Below, one piece after another: positions 11,640-21,922 of a stretch of DNA of 64,000 nt. The notes beneath the pieces are model-generated. The model searched no databases. It had not been told where the DNA came from and saw only the letters and a program-made list of their open reading frames with translations. Position numbers and translations under genes: made by a program. Location of the stretch: positions 94,369,461 through 94,433,460 of the forward strand of contig CM044307.1 in the NCBI GenBank assembly GCA_024291935.2, read 5' to 3'. Position 1 is the first letter of the stretch. The number at the start of each line of letters is the position of its first letter. Source of the DNA: Okapia johnstoni. Taxonomy: Eukaryota > Chordata > Mammalia > Artiodactyla > Giraffidae.

Positions 11640-12655
11640 GGCTGCAACCTCAGATCTCATTGATACCCATTCTCATGACTTTAAATACCATCTATATGCT
11701 GGTGACTTCCAAATTTGTTTCAGTGGCTTTGACATGTATTCCTAAAATACGGAATTCTACAAATGGTCTGATCGACATCTCATTTAGATGAAAATAAGGA
11801 TATGACTTTTGATTTATTCAAAATTGAGCCTTTTATACTTTCCTGGTCTCAGTCATTGGCCCAACCATTCACCCAGTGTTGACCTGGTAACACTGGAGAG
11901 AGACATAAAGACTCTTCTTTCTTTCATACATTTGATCCATTAGCAAAAGTTCTTCAAAAGATCAGCAATCCTGCTGCTCCTCATTTATTTGCTTTAGAGC
12001 TTGTTCTACGCCACCTCCCTCCCTCACTTGGATCTGTGCAGTGTCTTCCTAGCTGGTCTCTTTACTTCCCCTTTGTGCCCACACCCATATAGTCTGCTTC
12101 CTTTTCCACCCAGGAGCCCAAGGGACCCTTTCAAAAACTGCCTGATCAATGATTTTTCTGCTCAAATTCTCCAGTGATATTCCACTACATTTGGAATAAA
12201 ATGCAACAAATACCACATGATCTGACCCCTGCCCCTTTCACCTTCTTAGAGTTTATCTCTTATCACTCTTCCCTTACCCACTTCTCTGCTTGAGGCATGC
12301 TGACCTCCTTGCTTGTTCCTGCCTCAGGGATTCTGAAATAGCTGTTCCTTTTGATTAAGGTGATTTTTACCTAGATAAACTGCCTTGTTCACTCTTACTT
12401 TATTCATGTCTCTGTTAAAATGTCACCTCCTTAGAGAAACTTTCCCTGACCATCTTTCAAAAGTATATCTTCATCACATTTAGCCTCTTAACAGTTATCA
12501 CTGACATTAGAATATAACAGAAGGCACTTTTTATTTATTTAATTTTTAAATTCAATTTTTTTCCACTCTCTCAGTGTTCAGAATTGTGCCCAATACAAAA
12601 TGAGTGCTCCATCAATATTTGTTAGGCAACAAAATGAGAGAATGAAATTCATACA
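11640..12655 (+). mobile_element. L2 LINE, about 1 kb of ORF2 end and 3' UTR
   Basis: Forward L2 landmarks in order: GACTTTAAATACCATCTATATGCTGGTGACTTCC (end of ORF2), the GCACTTCC/GTCTTCCTAGCTGGTCTC block near 12040, CTCCAGTGATATTCCACTACATTTGG, CACATGATCTGACCCCTGCCCC, AAATGTCACCTCCTTAGAGAAACTTTCCCTGACC, and the terminal CAATATTTGTTAGG. It is one of the longest continuous L2 relics in the window and is non-coding. Confidence 0.85.
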
Positions 12656-12681
12656 AGGGGATTATTCTATCTGCATAAATT

Positions 12682-12921
12682 TTATTCAGGGTGCATAGGT
12701 GCTAAGTTGCCTCAGTCATGTCTGACTCTGCAACCCTATGGACTGTAGCCCATGGGGCTCCTCTATCCATGGGATTCTCCAGGCAAGAATACTAGAGAGG
12801 GTTACCATGTCTCCTCGAGGGGATCTTTGTGACCCAGGAATGGAACCCGCATCTCACGACTCCTTCATTGGCAGGAAGGTTCTTTACCACTAACTCCATC
12901 TGGGAAGCTCTTATTCAGGGT
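12682..12921 (-). mobile_element. Bov-tA SINE with perfect 11-bp TSD
   Basis: Body at 12693-12910 on the minus strand. Flanked by ttattcagggt at 12682-12692 and 12911-12921. It inserted just beyond the end of the L2 relic. Confidence 0.95.
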
Positions 12922-13739
12922 AAAGTTTCTCATAACTCTAATCACATATCATTAGAAGTCAAAATTTAGTTAATATTTATTACCAGGATTATTATCAATT
13001 ACAAATGGGAGTCAGAAAATATTCCAGTTAAATTCTCCTACTTGATAACCAAAATAATTATTAAAGTGTCATGAAATCTCTCTTATGAAATCCTTCACTG
13101 GTGCTGTGTAGACATAGACTGAGACTGATATTTGCCAAGTGCTATGAGTTTTACTGCTTGAGCAGATGGTGAAACAATCTCCTGGGAATAAAATTGACCT
13201 GGTTGCCTTTGAAGCTTTTCAAACAATAAATAAAATACGATGTGGCAGAGAAGGTTCTACATATGATGAAAAAAGAGAACAAAGATTATTTGTAAAGGTT
13301 GAAAAATTTCCTGCATTGCATAGTGTTAACCCAGAGTTTACTCACTGATTCCCTTCTTCTGTGCTTTTCAGTGTCTCAGATTTTAGAACTTAAGATTATA
13401 TACATTTTTCTCAAAACAAGTGCTATTTTCAGCTATCCCCATCAACCCAGATTCATGTTGTGAACAGTAAGGCCAGTTTATGCATGGAGAATTCCAAAAT
13501 AAAGCCTGACTAAGAAGGAAACCTGTTCAGAGATATCTCAATAAACTTCACTGCTTTTTCCTCTGTGCCATTCATAACTTAGTGGGAATTAACTTGCAAA
13601 ATGAACTGCATCCTAGCAAGTAAAATAAATTTCAGTCTGCACCATTTGACAGAATATCGAACTCCAGATTATTTTAAAGACATCTTTAAAAAAAAAAAAA
13701 CACTGCCAAATAAATACTATTTCCGTCTTATCATTTTCT
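12922..13739. other. AT-rich anonymous DNA
   Basis: No repeat or gene recognised. A 60-codon frame at 13166-13348 is not identifiable. Confidence 0.5.
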
Positions 13740-14357
13740 ACTTCTTCTGTCTCAAATATGATTGAACTTATTAAGAAAACAACAGCAAAAAACTTAAATG
13801 TAAATAACTAATAACAGCTTCAAAACTCATGAAGCAAAAGCTGACAGAACTGAAATAAGAAGTGGAATAATCCCAATTATAGTAGGTTAATAATAATTGA
13901 TAGAAACTGATAGAACAAGTAGATCTAAAATGTCAGTATGGTTATAGAAGATAATATTGTCAAGGAAATTGACATAACTAACATTAATAAAACATGCTAT
14001 ATGACAAAAGTGAAAAACATTTGTTTCCAGTACACAAGCAACATTTGCTAATGCATAGCATATTCTGGGCTATAAAACAAGTATTAACAAATTTAAAAGA
14101 ATTAAAATTATATAAGGCATTTTCTCTGATCATGTCAGAATTGAACTAGAATCAATAACAGAAAGATGATGGAAAGAAATCCCAAATATTTATAAATTCA
14201 CAAAGGTACTTCTTAATAACCCATGAATCAAAACAAAAAAATAAGCTACAGATAAAAAGAAAAAAAAAAAAAAAAACTAAGCAAACAAACAAAAACACCA
14301 ACCTTCTGCAATGAAAAAAAATGAATGAATAAAAAAACTCACTCAAATCCAAAGTGT
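13740..14357 (+). mobile_element. L1M LINE ORF2, segment 1 of 3
   Basis: Old L1 endonuclease-region sequence: AAAACTCATGAAGCAAAAGCTGACAGAACTG, ATATTCTGGGCTATAAAACAAG, CAATAACAGAAAGATGATGG, CAAATATTTATAAATTCACAAAGG, TTCTTAATAACCCATGAATCAAA. The order matches L1 ORF2. Frames are destroyed. It continues after the SINE at 14695 and again after BovB at about 18966. Confidence 0.85.
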
Positions 14358-14694
14358 AGACAGTGCTTGTGCTTAAACACTCAGTTGTGTCTGACTCTAC
14401 GATCTCAAGGACTGCAGCCTGCCAGGCTCCTCTATCCATGGGGATTCTCTAGGCAAGAATACTGGTGTGGGTTGCCACGCCCTCCTCCAGGGATCTTACC
14501 AACCCAGGGATCGGGCTCAGGTCTCCTGCACTGCATGTGGATTGTTTACCATCTGAGCCACCAGGGAAGCCTAAGAATACTGGAGTGGGTAGCCAGCCTA
14601 TCCATTCTCCAGGGGATCTTCCTGAGCCAGGAATCGAACTGGGGTCTCCTGCATTGCAGGCAGATTCTTTACCATCTGAGCTAAGACCGTTCTT
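14358..14694 (-). mobile_element. Two-headed Bov-tA SINE inside L1M
   Basis: The element spans 14369-14683, with the same architecture as the copy at 5516-5844. The head motif CTGAGCCACCAGGGAAGCC at 14555-14573 is followed by GAATACTGGAGTGGGTAGCC and a second head ending near 14683. Imperfect 11-bp duplication agacagtgctt (14358-14368) and agaccgttctt (14684-14694). L1 sequence resumes in register afterwards. Confidence 0.9.
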
Positions 14695-14985
14695 AGTGAA
14701 TGGCTTATAGCATTTTATGCTTATATAAGAAACGAAGAAAGATCACAAATCAGTTAAGTAAATTTCCAGTTTAACAACCTAGAAAAAAAAGAAAATTAAA
14801 TTTAGAACAAACAGAAGGATAGAGACGTAAAAATAGAAAACAATAAAATAGAACACATAACACAATAGAGTAAAAACAACGAAGTCAAAATCTTTTTCTT
14901 CTAAAAAGATGAATAAAATTGATGAGAATGTAGCCAGACTGACCAAGAAGAGATTGTAAAAATTATCACTATCAGGAATTAAAAA
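14695..14985 (+). mobile_element. L1M LINE ORF2, segment 2 of 3
   Basis: Resumes at TTAGTGAATGGCTTATAGCATTTTATGC, matching the L1 ORF2 block after the SINE site, and runs through AGCCAGACTGACCAAGAAGAG to ATCAGGAATTAAAAA, where BovB begins. Confidence 0.83.
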
Positions 14986-15632
14986 GGCGCTGGCGCGGCG
15001 AGCGGCGGCTATGCGGTGCTGGAGCAGCCGAGAGGAGCTACCCCAAGTCCAAGGTCAGGAGCTGCAGCCCTGAGGAGATACCGCACGTCCAAGGTAAGGA
15101 GCAGTGGCTGCCTTTGCTGGAGCAGCCGTAAAGAGATACCCTCATCCAAGTTAAGAGAAACACCAGTAAGACAGTAGGCGCAGAGAGAGGGCATCAGAGG
15201 GCAGACAGATTGAAACCACAGAAACAAGCCAATCTGATCACACGGACCACAGCTTGTCTAACTCAATGAAACTAAGCCATGCCGTGTAGGGCAACTCAAG
15301 ACGAAAGGGTCATGGTGGAGAGTTCTTACAAAATATGATCCACTGGAGGAGGGAATTTCAAACCACTTCGGTATTCTTGCCTTGAGAACCCCATGAACAG
15401 TATGAAAAGGCAAAAAGATAGGACACTGAAAGAGGAACTCCCCAGGTCGGTAGGTGCCCAATATGCTACTGGAGATCAGTGCAGAAATACCTCCAGAAAG
15501 AATGAAGTGATGGAGCCAAAGCAAAAACAACACCCAGTTGTGGATGGGACTGGTGATAGAAACAATGTCTGACGCTGTAAAGAGCAGTACTGCATAGGAA
15601 CCTGTAATATTAGGTCCAAGAATCAAGGCAAA

Positions 15633-15965
15633 TTGGAAGTGGTCAAACAGGAGAGGGCAAGAATGAATATCGACATTCTAGGAGTCAGTGAACTAAAATG
15701 GACTGGAATGGGTGAATTTAACTCCGATGACCATTATATCTACTACTGTGGGGAGGAATCCCTTAGAAGAAATGGAGTAGCCATCATAGTCAACAAAAGA
15801 GTCCGAAATGCAGCACTTGGATGCAATCTCAAAAATAACAGGATGATCTCTGTTCGTTTCCAAGGCAAACCATTCACTATCACGGTAATCCAAGTCTATG
15901 CCCGACCAGTAACGCTGAAGAAGCTGAACTTGAATGGTTCTATGAAGACATACAAGACCTATTAG
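15633..15965 (+). pseudogene. BovB ORF2 endonuclease domain, frameshifted
   Basis: A 110-codon frame carries the start of the exonuclease/endonuclease/phosphatase-type domain that nicks target DNA for target-primed reverse transcription. NIDILGVSELKW holds the catalytic-type glutamate, followed by GVAIIV and FTITVIQVYA. After VYA the reading frame shifts (near 15905, where a base appears to be missing) and the rest, including the GDWNAKVG block at about 16000-16022, lies in another frame. Later parts are open only in short frames (16319-16522, 16425-16700). Inactive as it stands. Confidence 0.85.
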
Positions 15966-16886
15966 AACTAACACCCAAAAAGGATGTCCTTTTCATTATA
16001 GGTGACTGGAATGCAAAAGTAGGAAGTCAAGTGATACCTGGCATAACAGGCAAATTTGGCCTTGGAGTACAGAATGAAGTAGGGCAAAGGCTAAGAGAGA
16101 TTTGCCAAGAGAAAGCAATGGTCATACAAAACACCCTCTTCCAACAACAAAAGAGAAGACTCTACACATGGACATCACCACATGGTTGACACCAAAATCA
16201 GACTGATTATATTCTATGCAGCCAAAAATGTAGAAGCTCCATACAGTGAGCAAAAACAAGACCAGGAGCTGACTGTGGCAAAGATCATGAATTCCTTATT
16301 GCCTGATTCAGACTTAAATTGAAGAAAGTGGGGAAAACCACTAGACCATTCAGGTATGACCTAAATCAAATCCCTTATGATTACACAATGGAAGTGAAAA
16401 ATAGATGTAAGGGACTAGATCTGATTGACAGAGTGCCTGATGAACAATGGATGGAGGTTCGTGACATTGTACAGGAGACAGGGAGCAAAACCATCCCCAA
16501 GAAAAAGAAATGCAAAAAATAAAAATGGCTGCTCTGAGGAGGGCTTACAAAGAGCTGTGAAAAGAAGAGAAGCAAAAAGAAAAGGAGAAAAGGAAAGATA
16601 TGTGCATTTGAATGCAGAGTTCCAAAGAATAGCAAGGAGAGATAAGAAATCCTTCCTCAGTGATAAGTGCAAAGAAATAGAGGAAAATAACAGAATGTGA
16701 AAGACTAGAGATCTCTTCAAGAAAATTAGAGATACCAAGGGAACATTGCATGCAAAGATGGGCTCAATAAAGGATAGAAATAGCATGGACCTAACAGAAG
16801 CAGAGATATCAAGAAGAGGTGGCAAGAATACACAGAAGAACTGTACAAAAAAGATCTTCAGGACCTAGATAATCACGATGGTGTGA

Positions 16887-17422
16887 AGAGAGCTGCTGAA
16901 GAGGAGGATGAAGCGGATCCCAAGTGGCAGAAGACAGAAAATGGAGTGTCGGCATGAGCCCCCTGCCAGTGGGCTGGGGGTGGTGGGAGGCCCCTCGAGG
17001 CCCAGAGGTGGGGATGGGGAGCGCCGCGTGCAACCACTCTTCACCTGGCTCCCTGCTCTGGGCCCCGCGCCGGAGTTGCCGCCCTCTCTCCCCCCAACCT
17101 TCTCATGCCGCACCTCTATCCTCACTGCCATCTTCCACCTCCTTACCTGCTCCATCTGAGCTCCCCAGCTGGTCCCCAGTCACTCCCTCCCTCTCCCTCC
17201 TCTCTTCCCGCCCTTCCCACAGCCAGCCCCTCCCTCCTTCAATAGCCTCTCCTTCCTAACCTCTGCATCCCAGCCTCAGTCATCCTGCCCTGCCCATCCC
17301 TACCCTGCCTGATCCCTGGGTCTTCTCCCTCAGATCCCTTTCTCTCAGACAGCGCCAGGACGGGGTGGGGCCAGGGTTGGGGCCGAGCCTCACAGCTGCC
17401 CCCCCTCCCTTACCCTCCCCTT
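16887..17422 (+). pseudogene. PTMS: Parathymosin (PTMS) 3' fragment inserted in BovB
   Basis: GC-rich, CpG-containing DNA interrupts BovB here. From 16886 the codons read KRAAEEEDEADPKWQKTENG then VSA and TGA (stop at 16955-16957). That is the acidic, nuclear-localisation-bearing C-terminus of parathymosin, a small prothymosin-like chromatin protein, with R>W and A>V changes against the mammalian form as I know it. About 465 bp of GC-rich sequence follows and is best read as PTMS 3' UTR. Most of the coding region is absent, and there is no AATAAA and no poly(A) tail at the right end, so it is truncated at both sides. BovB is interrupted without apparent loss: it stops at GGTGTGA (16880-16886) and resumes at TGATCACTCAC (17423 on). 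Whether it came from mRNA or from last-exon genomic DNA cannot be told. Not a functional gene. Confidence 0.85.
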
Positions 17423-18927
17423 TGATCACTCACATAAAGCCAGACATCCTGGAACGTGAAGTCAAGTGGGCCTTAGGAAGCATCACTAGAAACAAAGCTA
17501 GTGGAGGTGATGGAATTCCAGTTGAGCTATTTCAAGTCCTAAAAGATGATGCTGTGAAAGTGCTGCACTTAATATGCCAGCAAATTTGGAAAACTCAGCA
17601 GTGGTCACAGGACTGGAAAAGGTCAGTTTTCATTCCAATCTCAAAGAAAGGCAATGCCAAAGAATGCTCAAAGTACCACACAATTGCACTCATCTCACAC
17701 GCTAGCAAAGTGATGCTCAAAATTCTCCAAGCCAGGCTTCAACAATATGTGAACCGTGAATTTCCAGATGTTCAAGCTGGTTTTAGGAAAGGCAGAGGAA
17801 CCGGAGGTCAAATTGCCAACATCCAATGGATCATTGAAAAAGCAAGAGAGTTCCAGAAAAACATCTATTTCTGCTTTATTGACTATGCCAAAGCCTTTGA
17901 CTGTGTGGATCACAATAAACTATGGAAAATTCTGAAAGAGATGGGAATACCAGACCACCTTACCTGCCTCTTGAAAAATCTGTATGCAGATCAGCAAGTA
18001 ACAGTTAGAACTGGACATGGAAAAACAGGCTGGTTCCAAACAGGAAAAGAAGTAAGTCAAGGCTGTATATTGTCACCCTGTTTATCTAACTTATATGCAG
18101 AATATATCATGAGAAACACTGGGCTGGAGGAAGCACATGCTGGAATCAAGATTGCTGGGAGAAATATCAATAACCTCAGATATACAGATGACACCACCCT
18201 TATGGCAGAGAGTGAAGGAGAAATAAAGAGCCTCTTGATGAAAGTGAAAGAGGAGACTGAAAAAGTTGGCTTAAGGCTCTACATTCAGAAAACTAAGATC
18301 TTGGCATCCGGTCCCATCACTTCATGGCAAATAGATGGGGAAACAGTGGAAACAGTGGCAGACTTTATTTTTTCCGTCTCCAAAATCACTGCAGATGGTG
18401 ACTGCAGCCATGAAATTAAAAGCCGCTTACTCCTTGGAAGGAAAGTTATGACCAAACTAGGCAGCATATTAAAAAGCAGAGACATTACTGTGATAACAAA
18501 GGTCTGTCTAGTCAAGGCTATGGTTTTTCCAGTAGTCATGTATGGATATGAGAGCTGGACTATAAAGAAAGCTGAGCACCAAATAATAGATGCTTTTGAA
18601 CTGTGGTGTTGGAGAAGACTCTTGAGGGTCCCTTGGAGTGCAAGGAGATCCAACCAGTCCATCCTAAAGGAGATCAGTCCTGGGTGTTCTTTGGAAGGAC
18701 TGATGTTGAAGCTGAAACTCCAATACTTAGGCCACCTGATGCGAAGAACTGACTCCTTGGAAAAGACCTTGATGCCTGGAAAGTTTGAGGGCAGGAGGAG
18801 AAGGGGACGACAGAGGATGAGATGGTTGGATGGCATCACCAACTCAATGGACATGGGTTTGAGTAAACTCCGGGAGTTGGTGATGGACAGGGAGGCCTGG
18901 CGTGCTGCAGTTCCTGGAGTTGCATAG
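17365..18927 (+). pseudogene. BovB ORF2 reverse transcriptase, chimeric 520-codon frame
   Basis: BovB RT copies LINE RNA at the nicked target. The first about 20 codons lie in the PTMS insert; BovB proper starts at 17423 and stays open to 18927. RT motif A is [13 protein letters not shown] (Asp codon 17881-17883), motif B-like VSQGCILSP follows near 18055, and motif C reads YTDD (18181-18192), whereas other copies here have YADD (25207) or YVDD (5957). The C-terminal part holds [18 protein letters not shown] and a basic [15 protein letters not shown] block. The lack of stops over about 1.5 kb suggests a relatively young copy, but with the N-terminal endonuclease disconnected it is a relic. 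It is not a host gene. Confidence 0.9.
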
Positions 18928-18965
18928 TTAGACATGACTGAGTGAATAAACTGAACTGAAGTGAA

Positions 18966-19960
18966 CCTCTTACAGGATAATAAAGGCTTATTATTAAAAA
19001 TTTTATGACAGAACAGTTGACAAGTTATACATAATGAGAAAATTCCTTAGAGTTGGGGAAAAAGAAAAAACTACCAAAGTTTACTCAGGAAGAAATAGCT
19101 CTGCTCTATTAAAGAACTTGAACTTGCAGTTACAACTCTTCTCAAAATGAAAAGTTTAGGCCTATAGGCTTGTTGGTGAATTCTATTAAGCATTTAAGGA
19201 ATAAATTATACCAACTTTACACAAAGTGTCCCAGAAAATGGAATATTAGTAATTACTGGCCTACTCATTCCACTGAGCTAAAACCTAGCATTGTGATGGT
19301 GTGGTGTCTAAGTAACACTCTGTACATGGGATTTTCGCTGGCAAGAATACTGGAGTGGAGAAAACATCAGATCTATATGTTTCATGAACATAGATACAAA
19401 ACTCTTGAAAAAATATAGCAACTTGATTCTACCAACATATAAAAATGAAAATGTGTCATGAACCAGTGTAATTTATGCAGGAAAGCAAGGCTAGTTTATT
19501 ACTGGTAAGGAATCAATGCAGTTCACCATATAAACAGACTAGAAGTGAAGGATGATTTCAATAGATGAAGAAAAAGCATAACAAAATTCAACATATATTC
19601 ATGATATAGGAGATAACCCCCTCTACTTCATAGAAAGCATCAAATGAAAAAATGAGTTTAACTTAGTGACAAAAAATGAAATGATTTCTTTCCTTAGAAT
19701 TGGAAATAAAACAGTTGTTTTCTCTCACTGCTTTTTAATTTTGTACTGCAGGTCCTAGGAAGCTATATAATGAAAAAAAAAGATAATAATAAAGTAAAAT
19801 AAGATCAAAAGCACATATGTTATGAAGGATAAAGTGAGACTGTATTCAAATTATATCATCAAGGAATCAATGAGTAAGTTACTAGACTCTGAAAAGTGTC
19901 TTTATCAAATTTATAGGCCACAAAGTAAATATATCTTAAAGTATATCTGATAGTTATAGA
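18966..19960 (+). mobile_element. L1M LINE ORF2, segment 3 of 3
   Basis: Continues the interrupted L1: AATAAAGGCTTATTATTAAAAATTTTATG, CAAGTTATACATAATGAGAAAATTCC, GAATTCTATTAAGCATTTAAGG, TTTCATGAACATAGATACAAAACTC, AATTTATGCAGGAAAGCAAGGC, CAATAGATGAAGAAAAAGCATAACAAAATTCAACA (around the RT region). A short minus-strand Bov-A remnant (about 19320-19360: GGCAAGAATACTGGAGTGG) replaces some L1 sequence. Confidence 0.83.
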
Positions 19961-19977
19961 GACCTGATAGTTATAGA

Positions 19978-20055
19978 GATCTTCATGGACAAAGGAGACT
20001 GGTAAGCTACAGTCCATGGGGTCCCAAAGTCAGATACAATTGAGCATGCACGTGA
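19978..20055 (+). mobile_element. Bov-A tail fragment
   Basis: TTCATGGACAAAGGAGACTGGTAAGCTACAGTCCATGGGGTCCCAAAGTCAG is the Bov-A/BovB-tail consensus. No head is visible. Confidence 0.75.
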
Positions 20056-20129
20056 TACAGTTATAGAGAGCAGAAATCCAAAATCAGTTTCACTAGGCTA
20101 AAATGATGGTATTGGAAAGCCTGAATTGT

Positions 20130-20288
20130 TTTCTGGAGTCTCTAGAATAGAATCTGTTTTCTTACTTTTCCTAGCTTCCAGGGCTGCCTATATTCCTTGG
20201 CTATGTCCTTTCCTTCCAACTTTAAGATCAGCTAGCTGTGTAACATCTTTTCTCCCCTCTGACATCTGCATCTGTCTTTCGTTTCCTC
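20130..20288 (-). mobile_element. MaLR (MLT1-type) LTR fragment
   Basis: AATCTGTTTTCTTACTTTTCCTAGCTTCCAGGGCTGCCTATATTCCTTGGC matches the minus-strand MLT1-like pattern also seen at 62190-62260. It ends where BovB begins. Confidence 0.5.
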
Positions 20289-21630
20289 TTTTGAAATCTG
20301 TTCCTCCTACACTGGTTCCTCTGCCCTTTTCAAATCTAACTTGCACATCTAGAAGTTCTCAGTTCACATACTGTTGAAGCCTAGCTTGAAAGACTTTGTG
20401 TATTATTTCGCTAGCATGTGAAATGAGTGCAATTGTGCAGTAGTTTGAGTATTCTTTGGCAGAGATCAAATGGCCAACATCCACTGGATCATAGAAAAAG
20501 CTAGAGAATTCCAGAAAAACCTCTACTTCTGCTTCATTGACTAGGCTAAAGCTTTTGACTGTGTAGAGCACAACAAACTGTGGAAAATTCTTAAAGAGGT
20601 GGGAATACCAGATCATCTTACCTGCCTCCTGTGAAACCTGTATGCAGGTCAAGAAGCTACAGTTAGAACTGGACATGGAACTACAGACTGGTTCCAAATT
20701 GGGAAAGGAGTAAGTCAAGGCTGTATATTGCCACTCTACTTATTTAAAGTCTATGCACAGTCCATCAAGAGAAATGCCAGGCTGGATGAAGCACAAGCTG
20801 GAATCAAGATTGCCGGGAAAAATATCAATAACCCCAGTTATTCAGATGACACCATCCTTAAGGCAGAAGGAAGAGGGAAGAGCAATTAAAGAGCCTCTTG
20901 ATGCAGGTGAAAGAAGAGAATGAAAAAGCTTGCTTAAAGGTCAACATTCAAAAAAACTAAGAGCAAGGCATCCAATCCCATCACTTCATGGTAAATAGAT
21001 GGGGAAACAGTGGAAACAGTGGATGACTTTATTTTTTTGGTCTCCAAAATCACTGCAGATGGTGACTGCAGCCATGAAATTAAAGGATGCTTACTCCTTG
21101 GAAGGAAAGTTATGACCAACCTAGACAGCATATTAAAAAGCAGAGACATTACTTTGCCGACAAAGTCAAGGCTATAGTTTTTCTAGTAGTCATGTATGGA
21201 TGTGAGAGTTAGGTAAAGAAAGTTGAGTGCCAAAGAATTGATGCTTTTGAACTGTGGTATTGGAGAAGACTCTTGAGTCCCTTGGAGTGCAAGGAGATCC
21301 AACCAGTCCATCCTAAAGGAAATCAGTCCTGAATATTCATTGGAAGGACTGTTGATGAATCTGAAACTCTGATACTTTGGGCACCTGATGCGAAGAACCG
21401 ACTCCTTGGAAAAGACCCTGATGCTGGGAAAGGTTGAAGGTGGGAGGAGAAGGGGAAGACAGAGGATGAGATGGTTGGATGGCATCACCAGCTCAATGGA
21501 CATGAGTTTGATCAAACTCTGGGAATTGGTGATGGACTGGGAGGCCTGGCATGCTGCAGTCCATGGGGTCACAAAGAGCTGGACATGACTGAGCGATTGA
21601 ACTGAACTGAACTGAAGTAATTCTGAAATC
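20289..21630 (+). mobile_element. BovB with 5' inversion (twin-priming type)
   Basis: 20312 to about 20458 is BovB in reverse orientation (head-end CTGGTTCCTCTGCCC..., ending ...GAGTATTCTTTGGCA). From about 20459 BovB runs forward (GAGATCAAATGGCCAACATCC) through the C-terminal region to the ACTGAACTGAACTGAA tail near 21617. In BovB coordinates the inverted arm ends at GGAACCAG and the forward arm starts with the very next bases, AGATCAAA, so almost nothing was lost. RT motif C is SYSDD. Frames are broken (stop in FID*AKAF near 20542). A possible imperfect duplication is ttttgaaatc (20289-20298) and ttctgaaatc (21621-21630). Confidence 0.88.
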
Positions 21631-21727
21631 CCAGCAGACTGACTCTCCAGGAGGTTCCCAGGACTGGGGATAATCCTCTGTGGCTTGTGGCCCTACCCTC
21701 TGGGCTCACAGTTCATTTTTTGAAATG

Positions 21728-21922
21728 TGGTTTAGATGGTAAAGAATCTGCCTGCAATGCAGGAGACCCAGTCTCGAACCCTAGGTCAGGAAAATCCTTT
21801 GGAGAAGGAAATGGCTACCCACTTCAGTATTCTTGCCTGAAGAACTCCATGGACAGAGGAGGCTGGCAGGGTACAGTCTGTGGGTTTGCAAAGAGTCAGA
21901 CATGACCGAACAACTAACACAC
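21728..21922 (+). mobile_element. Bov-tA SINE
   Basis: Forward copy from GTGGTTTAGATGGTAAAGAATCTGCC to GACATGACCGAACAACTAACAC. The first few head bases are divergent. Confidence 0.92.

Larger units (their letters stand above)
14986..18965 (+). mobile_element. Near-full-length BovB LINE, split by a PTMS fragment
   Basis: About 3.44 kb of BovB once the 536-bp insert is subtracted. It has a GC-rich 5' UTR with repeated CGAGAGGAGCTACCCCAAGTCC-type units (14986-15140), the endonuclease region (from about 15560), the RT region (17423 on), and a C-terminal region ending in the ACTGAACTGAAGTGAAC tail. This is the only copy in the window that keeps the 5' end. It sits in L1M, which resumes at about 18966. 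I could not find a convincing long target duplication. The endonuclease frame is broken, so it cannot move by itself. Confidence 0.93.

Noticed and set aside
16908..17259. Proline/serine-rich frames of 83-111 codons on the + strand, and a 96-codon minus frame, over the GC-rich insert
   Set aside because: Chance frames through GC-rich UTR sequence of the PTMS fragment; the real coding remnant is in another frame and stops at 16955-16957.
16887..17422. Functional PTMS retrogene
   Set aside because: Only the last about 23 codons plus UTR are present, with no start, no promoter and no poly(A).
17365..18927. Longest open frame considered as a host protein-coding gene
   Set aside because: All but the first about 20 codons are BovB ORF2 with RT motifs and the element flanks continue on both sides.
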